NCBI GenBank assembly: GCA_002239045.1
Contig: MPNN01000002.1
Span: 62,001-126,000, forward strand
DNA: 64,000 bases
DNA from: SAR202 cluster bacterium bin127
Lineage (GTDB): Bacteria > Chloroflexota > Dehalococcoidia > Lucifugimonadales > Lucifugimonadaceae
Reading direction: 5' to 3'
Numbering within the stretch: the first letter of the stretch is position 1; each line of letters starts with the position of its first letter. Positions 52,891-62,385 of this stretch are shown piece by piece. Under the pieces are notes generated by a model that saw nothing but the letters and a program-made list of their open reading frames with translations, did no database searches and had not been told where the DNA came from. Position numbers and translations under genes: made by a program.

Positions 52891-54300
52891 GTGCAAGGAA
52901 CGCTCCCGAAGATTGGAAGAGGCATCGCGACCCGAGTCGAAGGCCGCAGTTTATTGCGCACGATCTGGAGCGGATTGGTTAGTTACCGGGTGCTGATCGG
53001 CATCATCGTCCTGATCAGCATGATGGTCTTAAACAGTGTCTCCACCGGTTTCGACCTCGCGATGCGGCTCGCTTATCTGTTAGTGATACTGGTTATCATC
53101 TCGTGGGTTTGGTCACGTGTCGGCGCATTTAACATGCGGGCCAGCGTCAGTCGTCCGACCGGACCATTCTCAGTCGGCGACGTGTTGAGCGAACGCATCA
53201 TCATCCAAAACTCCAACGGCGCGCCTAAGGCATGGGTAGAGGTCGAAGACAAAACCACCCTGCCAAACGTCCAATTCCGCGAGGTCACCAATTTCGGCCT
53301 CATGGTCACCTTCAAACGCGTCGAGATGGCGGCGGCGCTCACGCAACGCGGAGAGTACGATCTCGGTCCCTTGGTTATCCGAGCTTCTGACCCATTCAAC
53401 CTCTTTCCTCGCGACATCCAGTTCGAAGGCATCGACAAGGTTCTCGTATATCCGCGAGTACTACCCATCCCCGATATCGCGGTCTCCCGCGTTCTGCTGG
53501 CCGATGGCCACTCCCGTCGTCAACGCATGAACGTACTCTCGACCGACGTCGCATCGGTCCGCGAATACGCTGACGGCGACCCCATTGGCCGGATCCATTG
53601 GTTGACTACCGCCCGTACTGGCGAACTCATGGTCAAGCAGTTCGATCAGGGGTCGGCAGGGGAGATGTGGGTGATTTTCGATCAACACATCGAATCCCAA
53701 GCCGGAACCGGCGAGGACTCCACTGACGAATACGGCGCAACCGTCGTCGCCTCGATCATCGACAAGTACACCCGTGTCTTTACGGAAGTCGGATATGTGG
53801 CCCACGGTAGCAATTCACTGCTCGCCGCGCCCGACCATACCGGTTCGCACAGAGAAAACATCCTCCGTCACATCGCCGCATCAAAACCCTCCGGCAATGT
53901 TCCAATCCTGGAAATCCTCGCTGTCCTCGACCGCGAACTCTTCGTCAGCTCAACCGTCGTCATAGTTACCGCGGCCGGCGAGGGCGACTGGATCGACGCC
54001 CTTGGCATGCTCCGCAGACGTGGAATCCAAGTCATCTGCATCGTGCTCGATCGACAGTCGTTCGGTGGCGATTCAAACGAATCGGCCATCCCGCGCCTCT
54101 CCACCGCCGGCATCACCACATACCGCATCTCCAAAGGCGACGACATCACCGACGCTTTGGGTACCACCGCCGACGCCGACGCCGCTGCGGCACGCATATC
54201 CGCACTATACGCCAGCGGCGCTGGTCAACCAGAAACCGTCCTCACCCAACCCATCCCACCAACCGCATCCAATTTCAAACCTCCGTCTGACGTTTCGTGA
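52891..54300 (+). CDS. DUF58-domain protein
   Basis: N-terminal TM segments; VREYADGDPIGRIHWLTTARTGELMVKQFD. Confidence 0.9.
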   Translation: MQGTLPKIGRGIATRVEGRSLLRTIWSGLVSYRVLIGIIVLISMMVLNSVSTGFDLAMRLAYLLVILVIISWVWSRVGAFNMRASVSRPTGPFSVGDVLSERIIIQNSNGAPKAWVEVEDKTTLPNVQFREVTNFGLMVTFKRVEMAAALTQRGEYDLGPLVIRASDPFNLFPRDIQFEGIDKVLVYPRVLPIPDIAVSRVLLADGHSRRQRMNVLSTDVASVREYADGDPIGRIHWLTTARTGELMVKQFDQGSAGEMWVIFDQHIESQAGTGEDSTDEYGATVVASIIDKYTRVFTEVGYVAHGSNSLLAAPDHTGSHRENILRHIAASKPSGNVPILEILAVLDRELFVSSTVVIVTAAGEGDWIDALGMLRRRGIQVICIVLDRQSFGGDSNESAIPRLSTAGITTYRISKGDDITDALGTTADADAAAARISALYASGAGQPETVLTQPIPPTASNFKPPSDVS

Positions 54301-57300
54301 CTACCGCTACCGCAGAACTCGGCAACATCTTCGGCCGCTCGAACCGTTCAGCACGAACGCGTCGTTTATTGCGTCGACGCCTGATGCGGCGCGCCTTACT
54401 CGCCGATATACCCGCCAATGATTGGATCGCACTCGGCCTCCTGACTTGGATGCTCACGATGGTCGCATGGTCCGTCCAGCTAGCAGATTGGGGAGACTTA
54501 CCGAACATCGCACCAACCGCGATCCTGGCCGCCGGGATCGCATTTTTCGCATCGCGCATCCGCGGCCACCAATCGAACCTCGTTCTCGCATCGAAATTCG
54601 CCCTGTTCCTCCTCGCCGGTATCGTCGTCGTCTTCTGGCAAGGCTCGCTTAACGCCGAGGGCGGCAATCCTATCGCTCGCTCAGTCGACGCCTGGGACCG
54701 CTTCGGAATCTGGATCGATATCGCCATCAACGGCGGTGTCAGCGCAGACCAGATCCCATTCGCAATGCTAATGATGACCTTCGCATGGGTACTTGGCTAC
54801 ATCGTCACCGCCCTCACTTTCCGATTTCATAGCCCGTGGATACCCGCACTGATGCTTGGTTTGGCCCTGTTGACAAACTTGAGCCACCGCATCGGAGAAC
54901 ACGAACAGACCTTTTATCTATTCATGTTCGGCGCGGTCGCACAGTTCGCGCATCTCGTTGCCGTCGGCCGTATCAATCAATGGCGAGAATCCGGACTTAC
55001 CTTTCCTCGTGAAGCACGGTGGATCGCCGCTCGAGACGGACTGATCCTCGGTTTCGTCGTCATGATCATCGCTGCATTGTTGCCGCTAGCTCTACCAAGA
55101 TCAGAACCGCTCAGCGACCGATGGAACACGATATTCCTCGATCCCATCACCCAGTTCCGCGATACCGCCGAACGACTCCTAGCCGGGATCCCAAGCGGCG
55201 ACGATGACCTCATCTACTCACCCAACTCCATATTGCCCTTCCAGGGCGGCATCCAACTCACCGACGATCCTGTGATGTGGATCCGTTCACGATACGCCAA
55301 GCTACACCCGGCGCGCGTTTATCAGGAGTACACATCCCAGGGTTGGCTCACCGCGCCCAGCGTCGCACTACCCGCCAACTCCGGTACCAAACTCCTCGTC
55401 AACCCAATCGAAAACGGTGTCACTGATCGCGCCAGAATCGATATCGCCGTCGAACCACTCGGCAAGACCGATCTCGTGATTCCCGCCGCGGCCGTCTACG
55501 CACTCGATTACAAAGCCGAAATCGAAGTCTTGGAGCCCCTGGCCTGGGACATTCCCCTGGCCGGCAGCCCGGCCACCCTTGCCGATCTACCCGAAGATCT
55601 GCGCGATTTCGCCTTCAGGTTGCGCGAACGACTGATGAAACTCGCCGAGGACTCGCCAATATACTCGCCCCCGGACAGCGCAAACGATAGGCCGCCCTTC
55701 ACCCTAAACACGCAACCCGTCATGACCGCTGACGAGGTCAACTCCGTTATTCGCCAGATGCAATCCGGCGTCGACCCGGTTATCAATGTCGACGAACAAA
55801 TCACCTACACCATCACCGCCAGTTCTCTCGAAGATATTGCACTGAACAGGGCCGGTGATTTCGTCGAAATCACATTCGCCATATCCGACGAATCCCTCGA
55901 CGAGATGCTCAACGGTTTCGACTCAACGCCGGAAACGGTCGGCATTCGAGTCTCAACCCAGATACTCAATATTGCTGCAGAATTGAACGATGGCGCCGGG
56001 CCGAGAAGGCTTGAAATCATCATCTCACCCGAAAACCTAAATTCGTTGGCAATCCCCGATCTAGACCCCCTCGGATCGACCCGACAACAGGCATCCACCC
56101 GCTTCCGCATCACCGCCGAAAACATCAAAGACATGGACCTCCGACGTTCCGGTATCGACTGGCAATCTTTCAGCTACCGAGTCTTTGCCGAAGCCGACGG
56201 CACTAACGCCAGTATCATGCGGCTCGTCCGCCGAGGTCCAACCGAGCAGAACACCGTCACGTTCGACAAGATCCTTGAAGAAAACCAGCGATACAACGTA
56301 ACCACCTACATCTCCACCGCCGAGAATGCGGAACTTGCCGCATCGTCCGAAGACTACCCAGGTTGGATCACCGACCGATACCTGCAGCTCCCAGAATCCA
56401 TACCCATCGAGGTCGGCGCTCTCGCCAGAAAAATCGTCGATGATGCCGGCGCCGTGACATCTTGGGAGAAGACCATTGCCATCAAGGAATGGCTCCAACA
56501 GCAGGTCTATTCGCTCGAGATCGAAGGCCCCGGACCGCGCGATGACGCCGTCTACTACTTCCTATTCAAAACCGTCCACGAACCGTGCCCCGCTGATTTC
56601 ACGAATTGCGATCAATCCAAGCGCAAAGGCTACAGCCAATACTTCGGATCCACCGCCACCGTCATGCTCCGGCACGTCGGAGTTCCCGCACGCATGATCG
56701 CCGGATGGAGCATTGGCGAATACGTCCCCGAACAAGGCCAATTCCTCATCCGCGACCGAAACCGCCACGGTTGGACCCAGATTTTCGCCCCTCCCTACGG
56801 TTGGATCGACATTGAAGTCACACCCGGGAGACCAGCAGCCCCCCGAAACATTCTCGTTCCGACCTCGCCGACCACCGGCATCCCACCCGAACTTCCAAGC
56901 TCGGCAGAGTTCGATCCCGACTACCTCGAATACCTAGAGGACCTCGACGACCTCGCCCTCCTCGAACAGGAACTGCGAGCCCGTGGACAGTTCACCAACT
57001 CCGCCAGGGACGAATCCATCTTCGATATTCCCGTCGTCCCCACCGCATCCGCCGCCGCCGCTATCGCGATTCTCATCCTTATTCTCGTCGCTTGGCGTTG
57101 GAACCTTAGAGGCCAACCTGAAGCCGTACGAGCCTACTCCCAGTTCATCCGCGTCGCATCGATCCTCGGATACAGCAGACCTTCCCACGCATCAGTGCGG
57201 GAATTCACCAGCCAGATCGGGGCCATGACTGGCCGCTACGGCGACGCAAGATTGATCACAGATGCATTCGAAAAGACCGTCTACGGTCCGCCAATGCCAG

Positions 57301-57566
57301 CCTCAACGGAAACCGCAACCACAGACGCCACTCCTAGTATCGAAAACTCCGAAAAAATCGGCGCGTCTCCAGCCGACTCGACCGACGCCGACCTCACCGA
57401 CAACGCTACAATCGAGGTCGAACCATCTCCCATCGCACCCAACTTGGGTGACGCATGGCGCAGCTTGGCTCGCGCAATGCTACGACACCGACTACTCAGC
57501 ATTTTCGGCATGACTCCACCATTCGCCGCTGACGAACCCCAAGAACAATACCGCTTTACTACATGA
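54297..57566 (+). CDS. Transglutaminase-like membrane protein (TgpA/DUF3488-like)
   Basis: N-terminal TM segments; YSQYFGSTATVMLRHVGVPARMIAGWS...RHGWTQIFAPPYGWIDIEVTPG catalytic C/H/D-type region (Cys position appears as S/G). Confidence 0.88.
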   Translation: MTTATAELGNIFGRSNRSARTRRLLRRRLMRRALLADIPANDWIALGLLTWMLTMVAWSVQLADWGDLPNIAPTAILAAGIAFFASRIRGHQSNLVLASKFALFLLAGIVVVFWQGSLNAEGGNPIARSVDAWDRFGIWIDIAINGGVSADQIPFAMLMMTFAWVLGYIVTALTFRFHSPWIPALMLGLALLTNLSHRIGEHEQTFYLFMFGAVAQFAHLVAVGRINQWRESGLTFPREARWIAARDGLILGFVVMIIAALLPLALPRSEPLSDRWNTIFLDPITQFRDTAERLLAGIPSGDDDLIYSPNSILPFQGGIQLTDDPVMWIRSRYAKLHPARVYQEYTSQGWLTAPSVALPANSGTKLLVNPIENGVTDRARIDIAVEPLGKTDLVIPAAAVYALDYKAEIEVLEPLAWDIPLAGSPATLADLPEDLRDFAFRLRERLMKLAEDSPIYSPPDSANDRPPFTLNTQPVMTADEVNSVIRQMQSGVDPVINVDEQITYTITASSLEDIALNRAGDFVEITFAISDESLDEMLNGFDSTPETVGIRVSTQILNIAAELNDGAGPRRLEIIISPENLNSLAIPDLDPLGSTRQQASTRFRITAENIKDMDLRRSGIDWQSFSYRVFAEADGTNASIMRLVRRGPTEQNTVTFDKILEENQRYNVTTYISTAENAELAASSEDYPGWITDRYLQLPESIPIEVGALARKIVDDAGAVTSWEKTIAIKEWLQQQVYSLEIEGPGPRDDAVYYFLFKTVHEPCPADFTNCDQSKRKGYSQYFGSTATVMLRHVGVPARMIAGWSIGEYVPEQGQFLIRDRNRHGWTQIFAPPYGWIDIEVTPGRPAAPRNILVPTSPTTGIPPELPSSAEFDPDYLEYLEDLDDLALLEQELRARGQFTNSARDESIFDIPVVPTASAAAAIAILILILVAWRWNLRGQPEAVRAYSQFIRVASILGYSRPSHASVREFTSQIGAMTGRYGDARLITDAFEKTVYGPPMPASTETATTDATPSIENSEKIGASPADSTDADLTDNATIEVEPSPIAPNLGDAWRSLARAMLRHRLLSIFGMTPPFAADEPQEQYRFTT

Positions 57567-58111
57567 CCCCAAACCACATCGCAACAGAAATCTTCCAAAC
57601 CGACCTCGGCTGGATCGCAATCGCTGCCAACCACCGCGGCATCGTTCGGACCTCCTTACCAGAACCAACGCCAGAATCCGCCCTCCAAAGCATCGAACCG
57701 ACCAACACCAAATTCGAAACGTCCAAAGCCGTCGATCACAGTTCTGGCAACCGACCCGAACTCCTAGCCCAAACGAAAGACCTCCTAACTCGCTACTGCA
57801 ACGGTGAAGACGTCCGACTCGCCGACATCCCCATCGACGATACCGCTTGGACTCCTTATACCTCGCGCGCCCGAGCCGCATGCCGCGAAATTCCACGAGG
57901 CCAAACTCGGACCTACGCCTGGCTCGCCCAACAAGCATCCGGCAACACCAACTCAGCCCGCGCCGCCGGCAGAGCAATGGCTACCAATCCCACACCCATA
58001 ATCGTCCCCTGCCACCGAGTAATCGCCACCAACGGCCATCTAAACGGATTCGGCGGCACCATCGGCCTACCCCTAAAACAACGCCTCCTACAAATGGAAG
58101 GCGCAATCTAG
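57563..58111 (+). CDS. ogt: Methylated-DNA-[protein]-cysteine S-methyltransferase
   Basis: AGRAMATNPTPIIVPCHRVIATNGHLNGFGG. Confidence 0.93.
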   Translation: MTPNHIATEIFQTDLGWIAIAANHRGIVRTSLPEPTPESALQSIEPTNTKFETSKAVDHSSGNRPELLAQTKDLLTRYCNGEDVRLADIPIDDTAWTPYTSRARAACREIPRGQTRTYAWLAQQASGNTNSARAAGRAMATNPTPIIVPCHRVIATNGHLNGFGGTIGLPLKQRLLQMEGAI

Positions 58112-58176
58112 CACCACAATCGCCGGTACGACGAATCCAGAAACCTGAAGCACACTCCCTCCCCTCACCCGCGAAG

Positions 58177-58296
58177 GGGTTCTGTGCACAACTACCGTCA
58201 TTCCGGCGAAAGCCGGAATCCAGAGGGGCCGGGCAAGGGGAAAGCGCCTTAGATCAGTGCTTTAAGCTGTCCTGCCAGCGGTTGTGCACAGAACCC
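58177..58296. repeat. 16-bp perfect inverted repeat (gggttctgtgcacaac / gttgtgcacagaaccc) bracketing a dispersed palindromic repeat
   Basis: Arms 58177-58192 and 58281-58296. Confidence 0.85.
58196..58229 (-). repeat. Dispersed palindromic repeat copy (inverted)
   Basis: Reverse complement gcccctctggattccggctttcgccggaatgacg matches copies near sucC. Confidence 0.9.
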
Positions 58297-58588
58297 GAAG
58301 GGGGCGGCGTAGGGGCGGGTTTCAAACCCGCCCTCGCACGCAGGTGATGCCCGAAATTCAACGTAACATTCCCTTTATCGACTAACCACCACTCCTTGGC
58401 GAGAGCAGGAGGGGGACCGCAGGTGGTACCACCACTCTTGCCTCGTGCCGAACTCCCCGAAACCCGACAGTTTTACGATTGAAGGTTGAACCAACCCACA
58501 TTCAACAGGGAATTATATACAATCTTACCCAAAACCGCCTGATTCCGCTTGGCTTTCGCCAATCGTGACGGGTAACATTGTTCTTATG

Positions 58589-59524
58589 AGCGATGCAAAT
58601 TCAGCACCCGGCCAATCACATCGAACTGGTATCTCGCTGGTTCAAGCAGTCCGTAAGTTCAGCGACGAGCATCGAGCGGAACGTTGGTTCATCAACGCTC
58701 GATGGGCTGACGGCGTAATCTGCCCTCACTGCGAATCCGACAAAGTATCGGAACGTCCTACTCGCAAGCCACAACCCTATCGTTGTCGCGCCTGCCGCAA
58801 GGATTTCAGCGTCAAGACGGGAACGGTGATGCAGGGATCCAACCTCAAGCTCGGAACATGGGCGTTGGCGGCATACATCCTGACTACCAACATCAAGGGC
58901 GTATCCTCCATGAAGCTCCATAGAGACTTGGGGATCACCCAAAAGACCGCGTGGCATCTGGCGCATCGCATCCGAGAGTCTTGGGAAGACGGCACTTTCC
59001 GCTTCGGCGGTACCGTAGAGATCGACGAAGCGTATATCGGCGGCAAAGATCGCAATCGGCATGAATGGAAGGTTCGGAGCGGACGCGGACCCAAAGGCAA
59101 AACCGCCGTAGTCGGCATGAAGGAACGTGAGAGCAACGAGGTCAGGGCGAAAGTCGTAGAGGCGATGAACCAACCCATGATGCGAGACTTCATCAGCACC
59201 AACATTGACTGGGGCGCAACGGTCTACACGGACGAGGCGCAGGTGTATCGCGGTACGAACCGCAATCACGAGTCGGTTCAGCACTCCGTCAAGGAATACG
59301 TGCGAGGGAATGCCAGCATCAACGGCATGGAATCGTTGTGGGCGAGCCTCAAGCGTGGATACAACGGTATCTACCACCACTTCAGCGCCAAGCATCTGCA
59401 AAGGTACGTCAAAGAGTTCTCGGGGCGGCACAATGCCCGACCTCGAGACACCGAGGATCAGTTGAAGCGCATGGTAGCGGGGATGTCGGGCAAGCGGTTG
59501 CGTTACTGCGACTTGATCGCCTAA
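58589..59524 (+). CDS. IS1595 (ISXO2-like) family transposase
   Basis: Zn ribbon ICPHCESDKV...YRCRACRKDFSVKTGTVMQGSNL; GGTVEIDEAYIGGK; TVYTDEAQVY; LKRGYNGIYHHFS. Confidence 0.93.
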   Translation, partial: SDANSAPGQSHRTGISLVQAVRKFSDEHRAERWFINARWADGVICPHCESDKVSERPTRKPQPYRCRACRKDFSVKTGTVMQGSNLKLGTWALAAYILTTNIKGVSSMKLHRDLGITQKTAWHLAHRIRESWEDGTFRFGGTVEIDEAYIGGKDRNRHEWKVRSGRGPKGKTAVVGMKERESNEVRAKVVEAMNQPMMRDFISTNIDWGATVYTDEAQVYRGTNRNHESVQHSVKEYVRGNASINGMESLWASLKRGYNGIYHHFSAKHLQRYVKEFSGRHNARPRDTEDQLKRMVAGMSGKRLRYCDLIA

Positions 59525-59539
59525 CACCGGAGGGGTCAA

Positions 59540-60163
59540 GTGAGAATCTACCAAACTAGATCAGAAGCAGCTCGGCACGTCAGACTATCGCAAGTCACCA
59601 TCAACCACTGGTACAGAAAGGGCGTTTTGAAGGCGAAGCTGGTGCCGCACGGACGGGGCAAAGAGCGATTAGAGATCACCCGTCCCGACCTGATCAAAGC
59701 CATGCGCCGCATGAAGCGGTTATGCGAAACATGCTTCACAAATAATCTTCGTTGTAGTTGCAATGATAGCGACATTCATAGTTACGACAATAACTACGGA
59801 AAGGAAGGCGCTATGCAACACAAGCCGATCCCGTTCGGTCATCGCTTGTTCACATCCGTTGTAGTGCAGCGCGCGTTCGGGAAAACGGCAAAAGATATTT
59901 ACTTGGCTAAGCAGAAACATGCCATCGTCCCGTACATGCCGGGCAAGAGTGCGCGGCACGACGGTTACTCCGCCGACGGAGTAGCCACGTGGCTGTCCCA
60001 GAGGCCCGGGATAACGTTCCGTCTCCTGAAAAAGACGGCCTACGCTATGGCGTTGTATCACGAGCTTCACAACTGCGGAAAATGCGCGGTGAAGTATCAA
60101 ACCGAACTGGATAGAAAGGTGGAAGAGATATGGGAGAACAATCCTTTACAAGACACAGACTAA
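59540..60163 (+). CDS. Element passenger protein with N-terminal HTH
   Basis: SEAARHVRLSQVTINHWYRKGVLKAKL HTH-like; lies between the TIRs. Confidence 0.6.
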   Translation: MRIYQTRSEAARHVRLSQVTINHWYRKGVLKAKLVPHGRGKERLEITRPDLIKAMRRMKRLCETCFTNNLRCSCNDSDIHSYDNNYGKEGAMQHKPIPFGHRLFTSVVVQRAFGKTAKDIYLAKQKHAIVPYMPGKSARHDGYSADGVATWLSQRPGITFRLLKKTAYAMALYHELHNCGKCAVKYQTELDRKVEEIWENNPLQDTD

Positions 60164-60837
60164 GCTACGTCTACCCTGAAGACCCCCGATTGATCGAGCG
60201 CATCGCGGAGAACATGCGAACCCAAGGGTTCGACAATATGTTCCCAGTCGTCACGTTCAACGGCGAGATCCTAGATGGATGGCATCGCTTTTCCGCGGCG
60301 AAACGAGCCAACGTCGAACCGGTATTTTCCGAGTTCGAGGGTGACGCGAAAGAAGCGGAAGAATTCATATTGAGGGCTAACAGCGATCGGCGGCACCTGT
60401 CGAAAAAGGCACAGATCACCGCCGTGCTTCTGTCGCATGAACACTTGCCGGATGATGAGCAGTTGCCCGACAGTGCGATTGTCTACATGTACGGAGTCAG
60501 TCAGTCTCAGGTCAACGTGGCGCGGAAAGCGATCGCTGAGGATCGTGACGGAGCCGAGGAAGTAGCGCAAGGCAGGAAGTCGGCGGACCAACATGAAAGA
60601 GACACGGGTGCTAGGACGGACAACCCTCCGCGCATCAAACCGCTCGAATGCACCAATTCGCGGCTAGTGGAGCGTTACTACAAGGCGATTGGCGGGGACC
60701 CGGCGATAAACCGAAAGGCAATCAGGCCGAAAAGCGCGCTTAACGACCTTCTCAAGACGTTCTGCGACGCGAGAGAAAATGGACTCAAGGTCGTAGCCGC
60801 CAAGCAGGATTGTTCCTGCGGCGCGCTTGTCGCCTAA
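60130..60837 (+). CDS. Element passenger protein with ParB/Srx-like N-terminal domain
   Basis: DPRLIERIAENMRTQGFDNMFPVVTFNGEILDGWHRFSAAKRANVEPVFSEFEGDAKEAEEFILRAN. Confidence 0.8.
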   Translation: MGEQSFTRHRLSYVYPEDPRLIERIAENMRTQGFDNMFPVVTFNGEILDGWHRFSAAKRANVEPVFSEFEGDAKEAEEFILRANSDRRHLSKKAQITAVLLSHEHLPDDEQLPDSAIVYMYGVSQSQVNVARKAIAEDRDGAEEVAQGRKSADQHERDTGARTDNPPRIKPLECTNSRLVERYYKAIGGDPAINRKAIRPKSALNDLLKTFCDARENGLKVVAAKQDCSCGALVA

Positions 60838-60856
60838 ACGACGGACACGCATGTTG

Positions 60857-60889
60857 AAGCCCCTGCTAAATGCGGGGGCTTTGTTGTTT
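60857..60889 (+). terminator. Rho-independent terminator after the ParB-like gene
   Basis: aagcccctgc-taaat-gcgggggctt followed by tgttgttt. Confidence 0.8.
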
Positions 60890-60908
60890 GAGGGGTATAA
60901 TCCTTCTT

Positions 60909-61061
60909 ATGGCTGAACCCAAGCGAAAACGGCAACCCAAACGCCCCTACACGTTGCCCGAACCTATACCCGACACCTTCGCCAACGTGACGCAAGCGTT
61001 GGTATCCACGCCGCCCAAAGATCAGAGCGAATGGCGGTATCTCAAACGGAAGCGTGGGTAA
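60909..61061 (+). CDS. Small basic passenger protein (50 aa)
   Basis: MAEPKRKRQPKRPYTLPEPIPDTFANVTQALVSTPPKDQSEWRYLKRKRG; TATAAT at 60896-60901 just upstream. Confidence 0.6.
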   Translation: MAEPKRKRQPKRPYTLPEPIPDTFANVTQALVSTPPKDQSEWRYLKRKRG

Positions 61062-61111
61062 GATTGTACATAATTCCCATTCAACAGACCAACTAGGGAA
61101 CCGATCACCAA

Positions 61112-62335
61112 ATGGCCAGAGACAAATGCGTACTCGCGTATAGCGGCGGAATGGACTCCACCATCTCCATCGTCTGGATCCGTGAAAACTACAACCTCGA
61201 TGTCGTAACCCTCACCGTCGACATCGGCGGTGGACCCGAACTCGAAGGTGTCCGAGAGCGCGCCGCCTCCGCTGGTGCCGTCGAATCCCTGGTCTGGGAT
61301 GTCAAAGACGAGTTCGCCCGCGACTTCATCGTCCCCGGCCTCAAAGCCGGCGCTATGTACGAATCGGTATACGCACTCTCCACCGCATTTGGCCGACCCC
61401 TGATGGCCAAGAAACTCGTCGAAGCCGCACGCCAAGTCGGAGCTGTCGCCGTCGCACACGGATGCACTGGCAAAGGCAATGATCAAGTTCGCTTCGACGC
61501 CGGCATCAAAACCCTCGCCGCGCACGGCGAACCCCTCCGCATCATCGCACCCGCTCGCGAGTGGGAGATGACCCGCGACGAAGAGAAAGAGTTCGCCGCC
61601 CGCGCCGGTCTCGAACTCCGCGAAGTCGGGGACGACCAACGCGTTTACTCCATCGACCGCAACATGTGGGGGCTTGCCATCGAAGGCGAAGACCTTGAAG
61701 ACACCTGGTTTTCTGCACCCGAAGACGCCTACTCCTGGACCCAAGCTCCAGATCAAACACCGGATCAAGCCGAAGAAGTCGAAATCTCATTCGACAAAGG
61801 CGTGCCGACAGCTCTCAACGGCAATAAATTGGGTCTCGTTGAACTCATCGAGCAACTAAACCTCCTCGCCGGATCACACGGAGTCGGACGTGTCGACCAC
61901 CTCGAAAACCGCCTCGTCGGCATCAAGTCCCGCGAGGTCTACGAAACTCCCGCCGCTGTCGTCCTATACCAAGCACTAGCCGCACTTGAGACTGCGACTC
62001 TTGCCCGCGACCAACAACGCGTAAAAGCGCAACTCGCACCAATCTACGCCGACCTCGTCTACGATGGCCGATGGTACACCGGACTTCGCGAAAACCTCGA
62101 CGCATTCGTCAGATCCGCCATGCGCTACACCTCCGGCGATGTTCGCGTCAAACTCTACAAAGGTTCCTCCACCGTAACCGGACGTCGCTCACCTCATTCT
62201 CTCTACGACTTCGAACTGGCCACCTACTCCACCGAAGACGAGTTCGACCACGCCGCCGCCGTAGGTTTTATCGACATCTACAGTCTCCCGGCACGTACTC
62301 AAATGAAACGCCAAACAATGCGCGACGCACGATAG
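61112..62335 (+). CDS. argG: Argininosuccinate synthase
   Basis: KCVLAYSGGMDSTISIVWIRENY; HGCTGKGNDQVRF; ENRLVGIKSREVYETPA. Confidence 0.96.
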   Translation: MARDKCVLAYSGGMDSTISIVWIRENYNLDVVTLTVDIGGGPELEGVRERAASAGAVESLVWDVKDEFARDFIVPGLKAGAMYESVYALSTAFGRPLMAKKLVEAARQVGAVAVAHGCTGKGNDQVRFDAGIKTLAAHGEPLRIIAPAREWEMTRDEEKEFAARAGLELREVGDDQRVYSIDRNMWGLAIEGEDLEDTWFSAPEDAYSWTQAPDQTPDQAEEVEISFDKGVPTALNGNKLGLVELIEQLNLLAGSHGVGRVDHLENRLVGIKSREVYETPAAVVLYQALAALETATLARDQQRVKAQLAPIYADLVYDGRWYTGLRENLDAFVRSAMRYTSGDVRVKLYKGSSTVTGRRSPHSLYDFELATYSTEDEFDHAAAVGFIDIYSLPARTQMKRQTMRDAR

Positions 62336-62385
62336 CGATCGTCCATCCGAACCGCAAAACGCGACAAACGTTACCATTCGATGTT

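Larger units (their letters stand above)
58509..61077 (+). mobile_element. IS1595-like insertion element with passenger genes
   Basis: TIRs ggaattatatacaatcttaccca (58509-58531) and tgggtaagattgtacataattcc (61055-61077), 22/23 match; flanking direct repeat cattcaacag at 58499-58508 and 61078-61087; transposase inside. Confidence 0.92.

Noticed and set aside
51858-52961. 367-aa minus-strand ORF
   Set aside because: Shadow of the moxR gene on the plus strand, caused by codon bias.
58616-59554. 312-aa minus-strand ORF
   Set aside because: Antisense to the IS1595 transposase, which has clear zinc-ribbon and DDE motifs.
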